From contig PHGD01000024.1 in NCBI GenBank assembly GCA_011090425.1, forward strand, positions 1-42,082: DNA of 42,082 bases, read 5' to 3'. Every line of letters starts with the position of its first letter. Within the stretch, counting starts at the first letter, position 1. The translations under genes and the position numbers were made by a program. This document shows, in pieces, positions 16,409 through 28,921 of this stretch. Under the pieces are notes generated by a model, which saw only the letters and a program-made list of their open reading frames with translations, did no database searches and had not been told where the DNA came from. The stretch comes from Nitrospira sp. LK70. GTDB lineage: Bacteria > Nitrospirota > Nitrospiria > Nitrospirales > Nitrospiraceae.

Positions 16409-17990
16409 AACCCGCTTTCCTGGTATAGGCCGGCAGGATCATCGGTGAGATCACGCCGCTTACATTCCCGTGCTGCTTTGCCTCGGCGCGGAACCGCTCG
16501 AGATGCTCCAATGTGAGCTTGCCCTGCTTCATCGATCCGGCTCGCCCTGCCGCCGTCAAACCGGATCGCTTGCCGTAGACCATCAGGTCGAGGAGCGAGT
16601 TGCCCATCAATCGATTACGTCCATGCAGCCCTCCGGACGCCTCGCCGGCCACGAAGAGGTTCTTCACGTTCGTTTCCGAGTTCGTATCGATCTTCACCCC
16701 GCCGTTTTGGTAGTGCAGGGTCGGATAGATCAACACCGGGTCCTTGCTGATGTCGATGCCGAACCGCTCGAATTGCAGCATCATCGCCGGGAAATGTTTC
16801 TCCACTGTGCCAGCCCCGTGTTCGACATTCAAGATCGGCGTATCCAACCAGACGCCGACACGGCCCGACATCGTGCGGATGCCGCGGCCTTCTTCGCACT
16901 CTCGGATGATCGAGGACGACACCACATCGCGGGTATCCAGCTCGTTTACAAACCGATCGCCCTTGGCGTTGACCAGCTGGCCGCCTTCGGATCTGATGCC
17001 CTCCGTGACCAACGCGCCGATCAATTGCTCCGGATAGACGGCTCCCGACGGGTGGTATTGAAACGTGTCGATGTGCGCCAGCTTCGCTCCCATGCGGTAG
17101 GACAAACAGAGCCCATCGCCGGTCGCGCCGTAGTGGTTGCTCGTGGGAAATCCCTGAATATGAAGCCGGCCGATCCCACCTGTCGCCAGAATAACCGACT
17201 TGGCCGCGACCACGACATGGCGCTGATTGTCGAGATCTTTGAAGATCGCCCCGGTGCAAGCGCCGCTGTCGTCGCTGAGCAGTTCAATCGCCGCGACGAA
17301 TTCCAGCAGCTGAATCTTCTGGTTGAGGACCTCATCCTTGAGCACCCGCATGATCTCCAGCCCGGTATAGTCCGAGCAGGTCACGAGTCGTGGTTTGGAG
17401 CTGCCGCCGCCCTTTTTCACATGGAGGTTGCCGTCCGCCTGGCGGTCGAACAACACCCCAAGCTCAAGCAGCCACTTGGCGATCGATGGACCTTCCTCGA
17501 CCATGACCTTGAGCAGGGCATGGTCGTTCTCCATATGCCCACCCTTGAGCGTGTCGAGAAAATGGGTGACCGGAGAGTCCTCCGGTGCCACGGATACTTG
17601 CATCCCTCCCTGGGCCATCACGCTGTTTGAATCGCCCAACCGAAGCTTGGTCGCGAGAATCGTCTTCGTGCCGGCTCCGTGCGCGTGCAGGGCCGCTGCG
17701 CAGCCGGCTCCGCCGCCGCCGATGACCAGGACATCGGTCTGATACTGCGGCGTCAGGTCGAGATCGTCGTGAATGGGGCTATCACCTTCAAGCAGGGTGG
17801 CCAATTCAACCACAGTCTTCTCACCTTCGTTCGGACCGAACCGGATGGGCCGGTAGGCGCTGGCCCGGAAATCCGGATGGTACTTGTGAATCAGTTGGTC
17901 GCGGTCGGCGGGCGAGAATTTCGCGATGGTCTGCTTACGCCTGGCATCGCGAGTCTTGTGGACGATTTGCTGAAGTGCGTGGATGTCCAT
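16407..17990 (-). CDS. frdA: Fumarate reductase / succinate dehydrogenase flavoprotein subunit
   Basis: A 527-residue FAD protein of the SdhA/FrdA/AprA superfamily. The FAD Rossmann motif is VLVIGGGGAGCAAALHA (residues about 87-103), followed by the flavin-linked region GDSNSVMAQGGMQ and the substrate/capping segment FQYHPSGAVYPEQLIGALVT then EGIRSEGGQLVN. Near the C-terminus HYQNGGVKID takes the place of the common HYTMGGI. The protein is about 50 residues shorter than E. coli SdhA, with a reduced C-terminal domain. An extra N-terminal 80-residue region precedes the FAD domain. It reduces fumarate (or oxidises succinate) with FrdB, 86 bp upstream in the operon. No membrane-anchor gene is nearby. 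Confidence 0.93.
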   Translation of the reverse strand: MDIHALQQIVHKTRDARRKQTIAKFSPADRDQLIHKYHPDFRASAYRPIRFGPNEGEKTVVELATLLEGDSPIHDDLDLTPQYQTDVLVIGGGGAGCAAALHAHGAGTKTILATKLRLGDSNSVMAQGGMQVSVAPEDSPVTHFLDTLKGGHMENDHALLKVMVEEGPSIAKWLLELGVLFDRQADGNLHVKKGGGSSKPRLVTCSDYTGLEIMRVLKDEVLNQKIQLLEFVAAIELLSDDSGACTGAIFKDLDNQRHVVVAAKSVILATGGIGRLHIQGFPTSNHYGATGDGLCLSYRMGAKLAHIDTFQYHPSGAVYPEQLIGALVTEGIRSEGGQLVNAKGDRFVNELDTRDVVSSSIIRECEEGRGIRTMSGRVGVWLDTPILNVEHGAGTVEKHFPAMMLQFERFGIDISKDPVLIYPTLHYQNGGVKIDTNSETNVKNLFVAGEASGGLHGRNRLMGNSLLDLMVYGKRSGLTAAGRAGSMKQGKLTLEHLERFRAEAKQHGNVSGVISPMILPAYTRKAG

Positions 17991-18076
17991 GATTCAACCG
18001 TAGCAAGTGGGAAAGTTCAAAGGTTCACGATTGCCGCTGAACCATGACTGTAAGACTTTCACAGGTTCCAACTTTT

Positions 18077-18790
18077 TCATTTAACAGTCGCACAATGCTC
18101 TGCAAGTTCCTTGTCGTTCATCTTCAGTATGTTGTTCCACTCGTCGTTGAACCGACCGTCTTGAATTTCTTTGATGCGGGTATCCAGTCCGATCGGCTTT
18201 TCGACAAAATGCGCGCCCTGAGCCCGACTGACATAGAGCGCGACAAGATTCGGCGCGATATCGGCGATGCAGATCGGCGTGCACATGCCGCACATGACGC
18301 AGTCCATGAACATTTCGGAGACACTCTTGAAGTCGCCGAACACAGCCTTCCACACGCCCTCGCGCACGTCGATCCTCTGGGGACAGGCTTCGGTACAGGC
18401 ATTACAATTTCGACAGAGCGGCGCTTCCGGATAGAAATTGAACAGGTCTTGCTTCGGATCTTGGAGCTTCTGGATCTCGTAGGTAGCCTTGCGCGCCGGG
18501 AACGGCGGCATCATCGTGAAGCACATTCCATCTTGCACCGCCGTTTGGCAAGCCAGGCAAGTCTTCACTTTCGGATCGTCCTTGGTCCGGTAGTAGGTCG
18601 CGCAGGCGCCGCAGAACCCGCCGAGGCAGCCGATCCCCCGAACCACGTCGATGCCAGCGTACCACATGGCCTTTATGACCGTGATCCCTTCCGGCACCTC
18701 TACCTTCTTACCGGCGATCTCGATCGTGGCCATCCGTGGCTTCATCACCTCGGGCTGGTCGATGACGTTTTGGCTATCGTCCGTTGCCAT
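18077..18790 (-). CDS. frdB: Fumarate reductase / succinate dehydrogenase iron-sulfur subunit
   Basis: A 237-residue protein with an N-terminal plant-type [2Fe-2S] domain (CLGGFCGACATYY...TCLAC) and a C-terminal dicluster domain with CRNCNACTEACPQ and CVMCGMCTPIC. The last motif has four cysteines, which suits a [4Fe-4S] cluster rather than the [3Fe-4S] of classical SdhB; this is the arrangement known from non-classical (E-type) enzymes. It passes electrons between the FrdA flavin and an unknown partner. The ORF begins MATDDSQNVIDQPEVMKPRM; a later Met is possible because the family core starts at ATIEIAGKKVEVPEG. It follows icd in the operon, with a 120-bp gap containing an inverted repeat. 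Confidence 0.92.
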   Translation of the reverse strand: MATDDSQNVIDQPEVMKPRMATIEIAGKKVEVPEGITVIKAMWYAGIDVVRGIGCLGGFCGACATYYRTKDDPKVKTCLACQTAVQDGMCFTMMPPFPARKATYEIQKLQDPKQDLFNFYPEAPLCRNCNACTEACPQRIDVREGVWKAVFGDFKSVSEMFMDCVMCGMCTPICIADIAPNLVALYVSRAQGAHFVEKPIGLDTRIKEIQDGRFNDEWNNILKMNDKELAEHCATVK

Positions 18791-18833
18791 AGCTCTCAGC
18801 TTTCAATCGTCATAGCGTTGTTATTCAGAACCG

Positions 18834-18909
18834 AGGACTGAGTGCTGCGGACTGGGACCGATGCTCGCCCCAATCAAAACCCAGCCCTCAGTCCTCGCTA
18901 CTCGGTCCT
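18834..18909 (-). repeat. Inverted repeat in the icd-frdB gap
   Basis: Left arm from 18834 (AGGACTGAGTGCTGCGGACT) and right arm ending 18909 (complement AGGACCGAGTAGCGAGGACT) pair at 16 of the first 21 positions. The right arm stops 2 bp before the icd stop codon. The unit is closely related to the repeats at 23429 and 25332. Confidence 0.65.
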
Positions 18910-18910
18910 G

Positions 18911-23408
<4,498 letters not shown>

Positions 23409-23428
23409 GGCTTCACTCCTTCAATGTT

Positions 23429-23487
23429 CTGAGTGCTGGGTGCTGAGACTGGGCTCGCAACTCAGGGACTCAGCACTCGTTACTCAG
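23429..23487 (-). repeat. Inverted repeat in the aclA-acn gap
   Basis: Left arm from 23429 (CTGAGTGCTGGGTGCTGAG) pairs with right arm 23461-23487 (complement CTGAGTAACGAGTGCTGAG) at 15 of 19 positions. The right arm ends 3 bp before the aclA stop codon. It shares the GACTGAGTGCTG-like unit with the repeats at 18834 and 25332. Confidence 0.65.
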
Positions 23488-23490
23488 CAC

Positions 23491-25311
23491 TTACTTGAGA
23501 GGCGGCACTTCTCTTCGTTTGGGCGCCGCATAGTTCACCAGGTAATCGAACAGCCGGATCAAGCGGCTGTCCTGACGCTTCTGATCGACCCAGTGACCGA
23601 TCAATCCGATCGTGCGCGACAGAATGAAGAATCCGTTCAAACTGTCGACCGGGAATCCCATATCGACCAGCACAGCTGCCATCGTGCCGTCCACGTTCAG
23701 AATCAAATTATCCTTCTTCACCGCCGTCACCTGCTCCACCTCTAACGCGAAGTCGAGACAGGGCGTTTTGATATGCAAGCTCTTCACGTAACCCACCAGT
23801 TCCTTCACGCGCTTATCAGGGTTACGCAAGCTCTTCACTCGGTGCCCAATCCCTGGCACAGGCCCGACGTGCTTTTTCATGTAAGCCAGAAACTCGTCGA
23901 CTTTCATCTTGTTATCGACGGCATACTTGAACCAGCGGCCGGCATCCGTCACGGCGCCGCCGAAGCGCGGCCCGATCATGATCAAACCGGCTGCGACCGC
24001 TTGCGACAGCCCGATGCCGGCGCAGGCCGCGAGAATCGTCGCATAGGCACCGCTCACGCAGGGGCCGTGGTCGGCGGACAACATCATAATTCGCTTGATA
24101 ATTTCGGCCTCTTGCTTTGAGATCAGCCGCTTGTCCCAGAGCAAACCGATGACATGAGGAATTTCATACCCTTTATTGATAAGTTCGGAGGCAGGATAGC
24201 CGTCGTAGCAAGGTTCGTCCCCCCGGTCGTCGCTGATCGTGGTGCGGATGAGCGGCGCCACCACGACTTCGTCCGCCTTCATCGCTTCTTCGACGGTCTT
24301 GGGGAGCTTTGGAAGACTGACCGGCTCAATGAGCTCCTTGATCAGACCGGACTTCAAGAATCCCTGATAGGTGTCTTTAATCGCGGGACCAAGCGCACCG
24401 AACGTCTCAGGCACCAATGCCCCGGATTTCTTGAGGGCCTCTGACTTCGATCGGGCCGATCCTTCACCCTTCATCCCTTCCTTGGCGCCGGCATGGCCGA
24501 ACTTCATCCCCTTCGGCAAACTCTCCTGACAGAATCCTGAAACAACGCCGATCAGCTTGATCCGGCGCTTCTTCGCACCGTACCACTCAGCCGCCCGCTC
24601 TTCGAGATCGCCGCCCATTTCACCGACGATGACCACCGCCTTCGTCTGCGGATCATGTTCGAACATTTCGAGGTAACTGACGTAGTCGGTGCCGGGATAG
24701 GCATCGCCGCCGATGCCGATCGCCGTCGTGATGCCGTCGGCGAACTGCGAGCAGATCCAGATGATTTCGTTGGAAAGACCGCCCGACTTGGTGATGACGC
24801 CGAAAGAACCTTCCCGATAGAGCTTTGAGAGCACGAGGTTGTCGAACGCTCCACCGATCACGCCCAACCGGCAAGCGCCGGCGGAGATAATGCCGATGGA
24901 TGAGGGACCGTTGAAGACCTTGCCTAGCTTCCTGGCATGGGCGCCGAGCAGTTTCGCATCCTTCTCCGGCACACCCTCGGTGATCATCGAGACAACCTTA
25001 ATATGTGAATCATCCAACGCTTCCATCCCGCCCCTCATCGCGCGGTCCGCGCCGATGTAGACAAGGCTCGTGTTGATGGTCGAATGGTTCTTCGTCGCTT
25101 CCGCGATGGTCTTGTAGATTGGAATCGCGATCAAGCCGCTGCCGTAGGGAATCTCGTTGGTCTTGCCGGCGTCTGGCGGATAGACGAACGCTTCAACATT
25201 GAGCGGGCGCTTGATCAGGTAACAGAACTCCGCCATGCGGCGGGCAGCGTTGACACCTGCAGCACCCCCCTGAATCACCACGCGGGTGTCCTTATTTACC
25301 AAAATACTCAT
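23491..25311 (-). CDS. aclA: ATP-citrate lyase alpha subunit
   Basis: A 606-residue AclA: N-terminal CoA-binding/CoA-ligase domain (MSILVNKDTRVVIQGGAAGV) with the phosphohistidine in KFGHAGAKEG (His273), then a C-terminal citrate-synthase-like domain (about 350-606) with SADHGPCVSGAYATILAACA, GPRFGGAVTDAG, PVPGIGHRVKS and NVDGTMAAVLVDMGFP. This is the two-subunit bacterial/archaeal form of ATP-citrate lyase, which cleaves citrate to acetyl-CoA and oxaloacetate using ATP and CoA and is the diagnostic enzyme of the rTCA cycle. It follows aclB by 91 bp with an inverted repeat in between. The N-terminus is strikingly like that of SucD at the other end of the operon. Confidence 0.97.
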   Translation of the reverse strand: MSILVNKDTRVVIQGGAAGVNAARRMAEFCYLIKRPLNVEAFVYPPDAGKTNEIPYGSGLIAIPIYKTIAEATKNHSTINTSLVYIGADRAMRGGMEALDDSHIKVVSMITEGVPEKDAKLLGAHARKLGKVFNGPSSIGIISAGACRLGVIGGAFDNLVLSKLYREGSFGVITKSGGLSNEIIWICSQFADGITTAIGIGGDAYPGTDYVSYLEMFEHDPQTKAVVIVGEMGGDLEERAAEWYGAKKRRIKLIGVVSGFCQESLPKGMKFGHAGAKEGMKGEGSARSKSEALKKSGALVPETFGALGPAIKDTYQGFLKSGLIKELIEPVSLPKLPKTVEEAMKADEVVVAPLIRTTISDDRGDEPCYDGYPASELINKGYEIPHVIGLLWDKRLISKQEAEIIKRIMMLSADHGPCVSGAYATILAACAGIGLSQAVAAGLIMIGPRFGGAVTDAGRWFKYAVDNKMKVDEFLAYMKKHVGPVPGIGHRVKSLRNPDKRVKELVGYVKSLHIKTPCLDFALEVEQVTAVKKDNLILNVDGTMAAVLVDMGFPVDSLNGFFILSRTIGLIGHWVDQKRQDSRLIRLFDYLVNYAAPKRREVPPLK

Positions 25312-25331
25312 CGCAATCTCCTCTTTGCATC

Positions 25332-25397
25332 AGGACTGAGTGCTGAGGACTGAGGGCCAAGTGATCCTCCCTAACTCAGTCCACAGTCCTGAGTCCT
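25332..25397 (-). repeat. Inverted repeat in the aclB-aclA gap
   Basis: Left arm 25332-25354 (AGGACTGAGTGCTGAGGACT...) pairs with right arm 25375-25397 (complement AGGACTCAGGACTGTGGACT...) at 19 of 23 positions around a 20-nt loop. No T-run follows, so it does not look like a standard terminator; it lies inside the operon. Confidence 0.7.
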
Positions 25398-25402
25398 CGT
25401 GG

Positions 25403-26599
25403 CTATTTCTGAAGCGCTTTGTCGACGATGTCCGTCAGCGGAGTGTTGCGGTCGAAGACGTGAATGTCGAAGCCCTCGTCCTTCAGCGCACGCATCGCGT
25501 CAAGGCCTTCTTTTTCACGAGGCCCACCGCGGCGCACCCAAATTTTCACCCCCTTCAACTTGCCGTCACCCTTTGCCTTGCGAAATCCATTGATGATGCC
25601 GCCGAAGGTCTTCTTCACGTCGGTAAAATTGGCAATCGCCCCGCCGACGATGATATTCTTGATGCCGGGCAACGAGCAGACCTTTTCCGTCAGCACCTCA
25701 ACGGCCCAATCGGGGGGATCACCCGAATACTCGGCATAGTTCGCCAACTTGCCGCCTCGCGCCACGACGGCATCGGAGTAATAGACGCTCGCGCCGCCGC
25801 CGGCCGGCAACATCGCCGTATCGCCGCCTGGAATTTCGATGAATTTGACGGACCCTTTGATTTTGCTGTCGACCCCCATGACTTCCATCTCATCTCTACT
25901 GTAGGCACGCCCAAATTCTGCGGCGAACTGGAAATTCCAATCCGGATGGCGGAATTTGGCGTCACCGTCCAGCAGCGTCACGGCATCGAGCGCAATCAAC
26001 TCACCATCGTTCTCGCGTGTGACGACAGGATTCACTTCGAGATACTGCGCATCTTCGCTGTCGAAACAGGCAAACATCTTTCCGGCGAAGTCGGCCATCT
26101 TCTTGGCGACCGGGCCTGCAAATCCTGCATCTTTTGGGAGTTTTTCAAGCTGGTCCGCGGAAGGAGTTTGCCCGATATCGAGACACAACCGCTTCACTCG
26201 CTCCCAATTGGACTCCACTTCGATCCCGCCGCAATTGGCGACAAGGATCTCGACACCTTCCCGAGTGGACTTCACGGCGCAATAGTATTCCTCTTTGTGA
26301 GGAACCATCTCAGAGACAATGACCTGCGAGATGGTAATGCTCCCGACCTGACGGCCGATCATTTCTTTGGTTGCCGCCACCGCCCCATTCAGATCGAGGC
26401 CGACTTTCACCAGACCGAGCTTAAACCGGGAACCCAGCGCTTCATGCGCTTTGGCAACCAACTTAGTCTGTTTCATCCACTCGTTGACCTGCCCAAGCTT
26501 GGAGAGTTCGTCCGCGGAGGTGACAACCGCATAATGTGGAACGTGAATTCCCCACTTCTTCATCAATCCCATCCCGGGACCTTCCAACACCTTTGCCAT
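25403..26599 (-). CDS. aclB: ATP-citrate lyase beta subunit
   Basis: A 398-residue AclB, the ATP-grasp subunit of two-subunit ATP-citrate lyase. Landmarks are the opening MAKVLEGPGMGLMKKWGIHV, VKVGLDLNGAVAATKEMIG, the metal-binding YLEVNPVVTRENDGELIALD, and the C-terminal CoA-ligase-like part with PGGDTAMLPAGGGASVYYSD and IIVGGAIANFTDVKKTFGG. It phosphorylates the AclA histidine with ATP so that citryl phosphate and then citryl-CoA can form. It is the first gene of the rTCA operon, with a good promoter 45 bp upstream and an AAGGAG ribosome site. Confidence 0.96.
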   Translation of the reverse strand: MAKVLEGPGMGLMKKWGIHVPHYAVVTSADELSKLGQVNEWMKQTKLVAKAHEALGSRFKLGLVKVGLDLNGAVAATKEMIGRQVGSITISQVIVSEMVPHKEEYYCAVKSTREGVEILVANCGGIEVESNWERVKRLCLDIGQTPSADQLEKLPKDAGFAGPVAKKMADFAGKMFACFDSEDAQYLEVNPVVTRENDGELIALDAVTLLDGDAKFRHPDWNFQFAAEFGRAYSRDEMEVMGVDSKIKGSVKFIEIPGGDTAMLPAGGGASVYYSDAVVARGGKLANYAEYSGDPPDWAVEVLTEKVCSLPGIKNIIVGGAIANFTDVKKTFGGIINGFRKAKGDGKLKGVKIWVRRGGPREKEGLDAMRALKDEGFDIHVFDRNTPLTDIVDKALQK

Positions 26600-26643
26600 G
26601 ATCGTTCTCCTTCGTATTCAACTCAGTCGATTGGGGGAGTCGG

Positions 26644-26673
26644 ATTGTAGCGGAAATCAACGGGATGACTCAA
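26644..26673 (-). promoter_or_regulatory. Sigma70-like promoter of the rTCA operon
   Basis: Minus strand: TTGAGT (26668-26673), 18-bp spacer, TACAAT (26644-26649), 45 bp before the aclB ATG. It is the only convincing promoter seen upstream of the eight-gene acl-acn-icd-frd-suc run. No operator-like palindrome is obvious beside it. Confidence 0.55.
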
Positions 26674-26780
26674 GACACCAGAGGGACTACCGTGAAGCGG
26701 ATCAAAAGACCTAGCGTGAAACTTTCAAACCTAGCTCGTGCTAAGCCGCGAAAACGTAAGTACTTTTTCGCCTCTGCCCA

Positions 26781-27620
26781 TTACTTTGTAGAGCGAAGAG
26801 ACTGGCATCTGGGACAAAAATATGCGCTCCGTTCCCCTTGAAAACGTTGAATGATCCCGCCACAGTGATGTAGACAGGGCTGTCCCTCTCTTCCATAGAC
26901 CAGATGCCGCCGCTTGTATTGTCCCTCCGTTCCATCGGGAGAAAGAAAATCTCGGACGCTCGATCCTCCGCAGGCAATCGCCTCATGGAGGACCTCCCGC
27001 ATGATCCGATAGAGCTTTTCCATCCTACCCACCGAAAGTCTCCTCACCTGAACATGTGGGTGCAAACCGGCTCTAAAGAGAATCTCATTCGCGTAGATGT
27101 TTCCGATGCCGGCGACGACTTGTTGATGCATCAGGAGAGATTTGAGCCGTCCACGCCGCCCTTGCAATAGTCTCACAAAGTCTTGCTGCGAGGCGGAGAG
27201 CGGATCGAGTCCAAATCGGCGTGCGACGTATCGTTCAAGCCCTGTCTTGTCCAGCAGGGAAAGACGTCCGAACCGGCGAGGATTCCAGTAGCGGAGTTCC
27301 GGCTCACTGGCTCCCTCGAACGAGAATCTTACATGGGTATGTCGGGGATGTTTCGTCCGAGCCGACTGGAACAAGAGCAGTCCGGTCATCCCGAGCTCAG
27401 CCACCACATACCGACCGGCTTGAGCCTTTGCAAATCCCAGGACGATACTCTTACCGAATCGCTCGACAGATTGCAGGGTGGCACCTCGATACCAAGCCAC
27501 GGTGCTGTAGCCTTCTCGAACGATATCCGCCCGTCCGATCCACACCTCACGCAATCGTGCCCCAAGGAGACGAGCACGGATTTGTCGAGCGACGACTTCA
27601 GCTTCCGGAAGCTCCGGCAT
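26781..27620 (-). CDS. mutM: Formamidopyrimidine-DNA glycosylase (MutM/Fpg family)
   Basis: A 279-residue base-excision repair glycosylase/AP lyase acting on oxidised purines such as 8-oxoguanine. The catalytic N-terminus MPELPEAEVV (Pro2, Glu3) and the conserved FGKSIVLGF lysine, LGMTG, RRFGRL and helix-two-turn-helix GIGNIYANEILFRAGLHP are all present. The C-terminal zinc finger is CLHHC...CPRC: the first pair is spaced by three residues rather than the usual two, a small oddity; one of the histidines could substitute as ligand. The gene runs in the same direction as the rTCA operon, but the aclB promoter lies between them. Confidence 0.92.
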   Translation of the reverse strand: MPELPEAEVVARQIRARLLGARLREVWIGRADIVREGYSTVAWYRGATLQSVERFGKSIVLGFAKAQAGRYVVAELGMTGLLLFQSARTKHPRHTHVRFSFEGASEPELRYWNPRRFGRLSLLDKTGLERYVARRFGLDPLSASQQDFVRLLQGRRGRLKSLLMHQQVVAGIGNIYANEILFRAGLHPHVQVRRLSVGRMEKLYRIMREVLHEAIACGGSSVRDFLSPDGTEGQYKRRHLVYGREGQPCLHHCGGIIQRFQGERSAYFCPRCQSLRSTK

Positions 27621-27730
27621 AACTCATCCAGGTTGAAAGCTAGTGAGGAACTCCATTACGCCATGAGAGGTGAGGAAAGGCAAGACGGCGCTGAAGGATC
27701 GGGAAAAATCAGTGCAGAATGGCCACAGAA

Positions 27731-28141
27731 TTATGCAACCCGCCGGAGTTGGCGGACCTGTTCAATGGCGACTTGAAGATTCGGCAGCGGCATGGCACCA
27801 GGGCGTCGAGCCAGGACCAACTTCAAGACTTCATCATAGGTCCGGCCTTCGATGCAGCATAGATAGGCCATGATCACAGAAACCGAGCGGCCCATGCCGG
27901 CTCGACAACAGACCAGGGTCCGACCTTTTGGTGCGCGTAACTGAAGCCATCGAACCGCTTCCATCAGCTGAAGAGGATCGGCCTTGGCAAACTCCCGAAA
28001 AGGAATCCGATGATAATCCATCCAGGCAGCAGGTGTAATCGTAAACTCTTCGGCGACCAGCAGAAGTGTACCGATCGTCGGCGGAGGTTCCTCCGCATCG
28101 ATGATGCTGCCTACCAGCAGATTGTCTGTGATCTGATGCAT
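27731..28141 (-). CDS. Dual-specificity-type protein phosphatase
   Basis: A 136-residue DSP/PTP-fold phosphatase. The P-loop is CRAGMGRS (Cys79-x5-Arg85) preceded by Cys instead of the usual His (VCC rather than VHC). A helix AYLCCIEGRTYDEVLKLVLA follows as expected for the family, and MHQITDNLLVGSIIDA is the typical opening strand. It likely hydrolyses phosphotyrosine/serine or another phosphoester in the cytoplasm; partner unknown. The promoter TTGACG-N16-TATACT ends 9 nt before the ATG, so its mRNA is probably leaderless. It is divergent from the zinc-ribbon gene at 28243. Confidence 0.85.
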   Translation of the reverse strand: MHQITDNLLVGSIIDAEEPPPTIGTLLLVAEEFTITPAAWMDYHRIPFREFAKADPLQLMEAVRWLQLRAPKGRTLVCCRAGMGRSVSVIMAYLCCIEGRTYDEVLKLVLARRPGAMPLPNLQVAIEQVRQLRRVA

Positions 28142-28150
28142 AGCGTTTTC

Positions 28151-28178
28151 AGTATAACCGCACCTTGATAGACGTCAA
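28151..28178 (-). promoter_or_regulatory. Promoter of the phosphatase gene, leaderless type
   Basis: Minus strand TTGACG (28173-28178), 16-bp spacer, TATACT (28151-28156), then 9 nt to the ATG at 28141. No Shine-Dalgarno is present. Confidence 0.6.
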
Positions 28179-28203
28179 GGTATTCTCCTCTGCTCGGTTG
28201 TGG

Positions 28204-28233
28204 TTGCGATTTCATTTCGCCGCCCGTTATACT
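28204..28233 (+). promoter_or_regulatory. Promoter of the zinc-ribbon gene, leaderless type
   Basis: TTGCGA (28204-28209), 18-bp spacer, TATACT (28228-28233), then 9 nt to ATG at 28243. It is placed back to back with the phosphatase promoter. Confidence 0.55.
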
Positions 28234-28242
28234 CGCGTCGGC

Positions 28243-28602
28243 ATGGTCACTCTTACTCAGCAAGAAGTAGAACGACGGCTGAACACGGTCCCCTGCGCTG
28301 TCTGCAAACAGTTCAGCTTCGCAATCGACGAACGGTTCATGGGGACAGATGGCGACTGGCGAGGCATCTGCAAGAAGTGTTACTACACGTTTCCGGTCTA
28401 TACCGATATGGAGTTCTATCTTCGGACACAGCCGGACGTACCGCTCCGGCTAAAGGAGATTTCCTGCACAACCTGCGACCATCAGGGGGTGGATCTCGAC
28501 TTTCGAGCCACGTTGTCCGTGCGCGATGCCTATTACTTCGTGACCTGCCGGAACTGCAAGCGGCAGTTCCCGGAGAAATCCTCGTTGGAGGCGTTTGAAT
28601 AA
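28243..28602 (+). CDS. Small protein with four CxxC pairs (two zinc ribbons)
   Basis: A 119-residue protein starting at ATG 28243, chosen because TATACT ends 9 nt before it; the frame is open back to 28165. Four CxxC pairs (CAVC at 18-21, CKKC, CTTC, CRNC) form two probable zinc ribbons flanking a central FPVYTDMEFYLRTQPDVPLR. It resembles no family that can be named with confidence; zinc ribbons of this size often bind nucleic acid or proteins. It ends 39 bp before the small acidic protein gene, which has its own -10 element. Confidence 0.75.
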   Translation: MVTLTQQEVERRLNTVPCAVCKQFSFAIDERFMGTDGDWRGICKKCYYTFPVYTDMEFYLRTQPDVPLRLKEISCTTCDHQGVDLDFRATLSVRDAYYFVTCRNCKRQFPEKSSLEAFE

Positions 28603-28628
28603 ATCAGCCATCGTTCTTGTCGCTGGTG

Positions 28629-28634
28629 TATACT
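28629..28634 (+). promoter_or_regulatory. -10 element of the small acidic protein gene
   Basis: TATACT lies 7 nt before the ATG at 28642, with no Shine-Dalgarno between. The -35 region is poor, so expression may be weak or need an activator. Confidence 0.4.
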
Positions 28635-28641
28635 AATTCCT

Positions 28642-28824
28642 ATGACTGACCAACCGAAACAGCCTGAAATCTCCTCGCCTGATGAGAAGCCGAAGGAGAG
28701 AAAAGAAATCCCTCTGATCGCCATTCAAGATGATAGTGCTGTGATGGCCGAAGAAATGGCGGATCTGTTCGAGGAAGACAAGGTCTCCCACCAGCACGGA
28801 AGCTCGGAACCGGAAGCGGACTAA
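28642..28824 (+). CDS. Small acidic protein, 60 residues, unknown
   Basis: A 60-residue, strongly charged protein (MTDQPKQPEISSPDEKPKER ... FEEDK) with a central IPLIAIQDDSAVMAEEMADL that could form one helix; both ends look disordered. No signal peptide or membrane segment. Codon use and a clean -10 element 7 nt before the ATG support it as a real gene. It could be co-transcribed with the zinc-ribbon gene 39 bp upstream. Family not recognised. Confidence 0.6.
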   Translation: MTDQPKQPEISSPDEKPKERKEIPLIAIQDDSAVMAEEMADLFEEDKVSHQHGSSEPEAD

Positions 28825-28921
28825 GCCACGCTCAAGACCCTTCCGGCTTAAGGATTCCGATTGATGAAGCTAACAGCACGTTCTCGCTCGAATGTGCCGT
28901 CTATGGACGAATCCGCACCGT

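Noticed and set aside
17991-18076. Possible inverted repeat in the frdB-frdA gap
   Set aside because: Only AAAGTT and a few scattered bases pair; much weaker than the other gaps, so not counted.
25340-26650. 436-codon plus-strand frame antisense to aclB
   Set aside because: Exact shadow of AclB; no start signal or family features.
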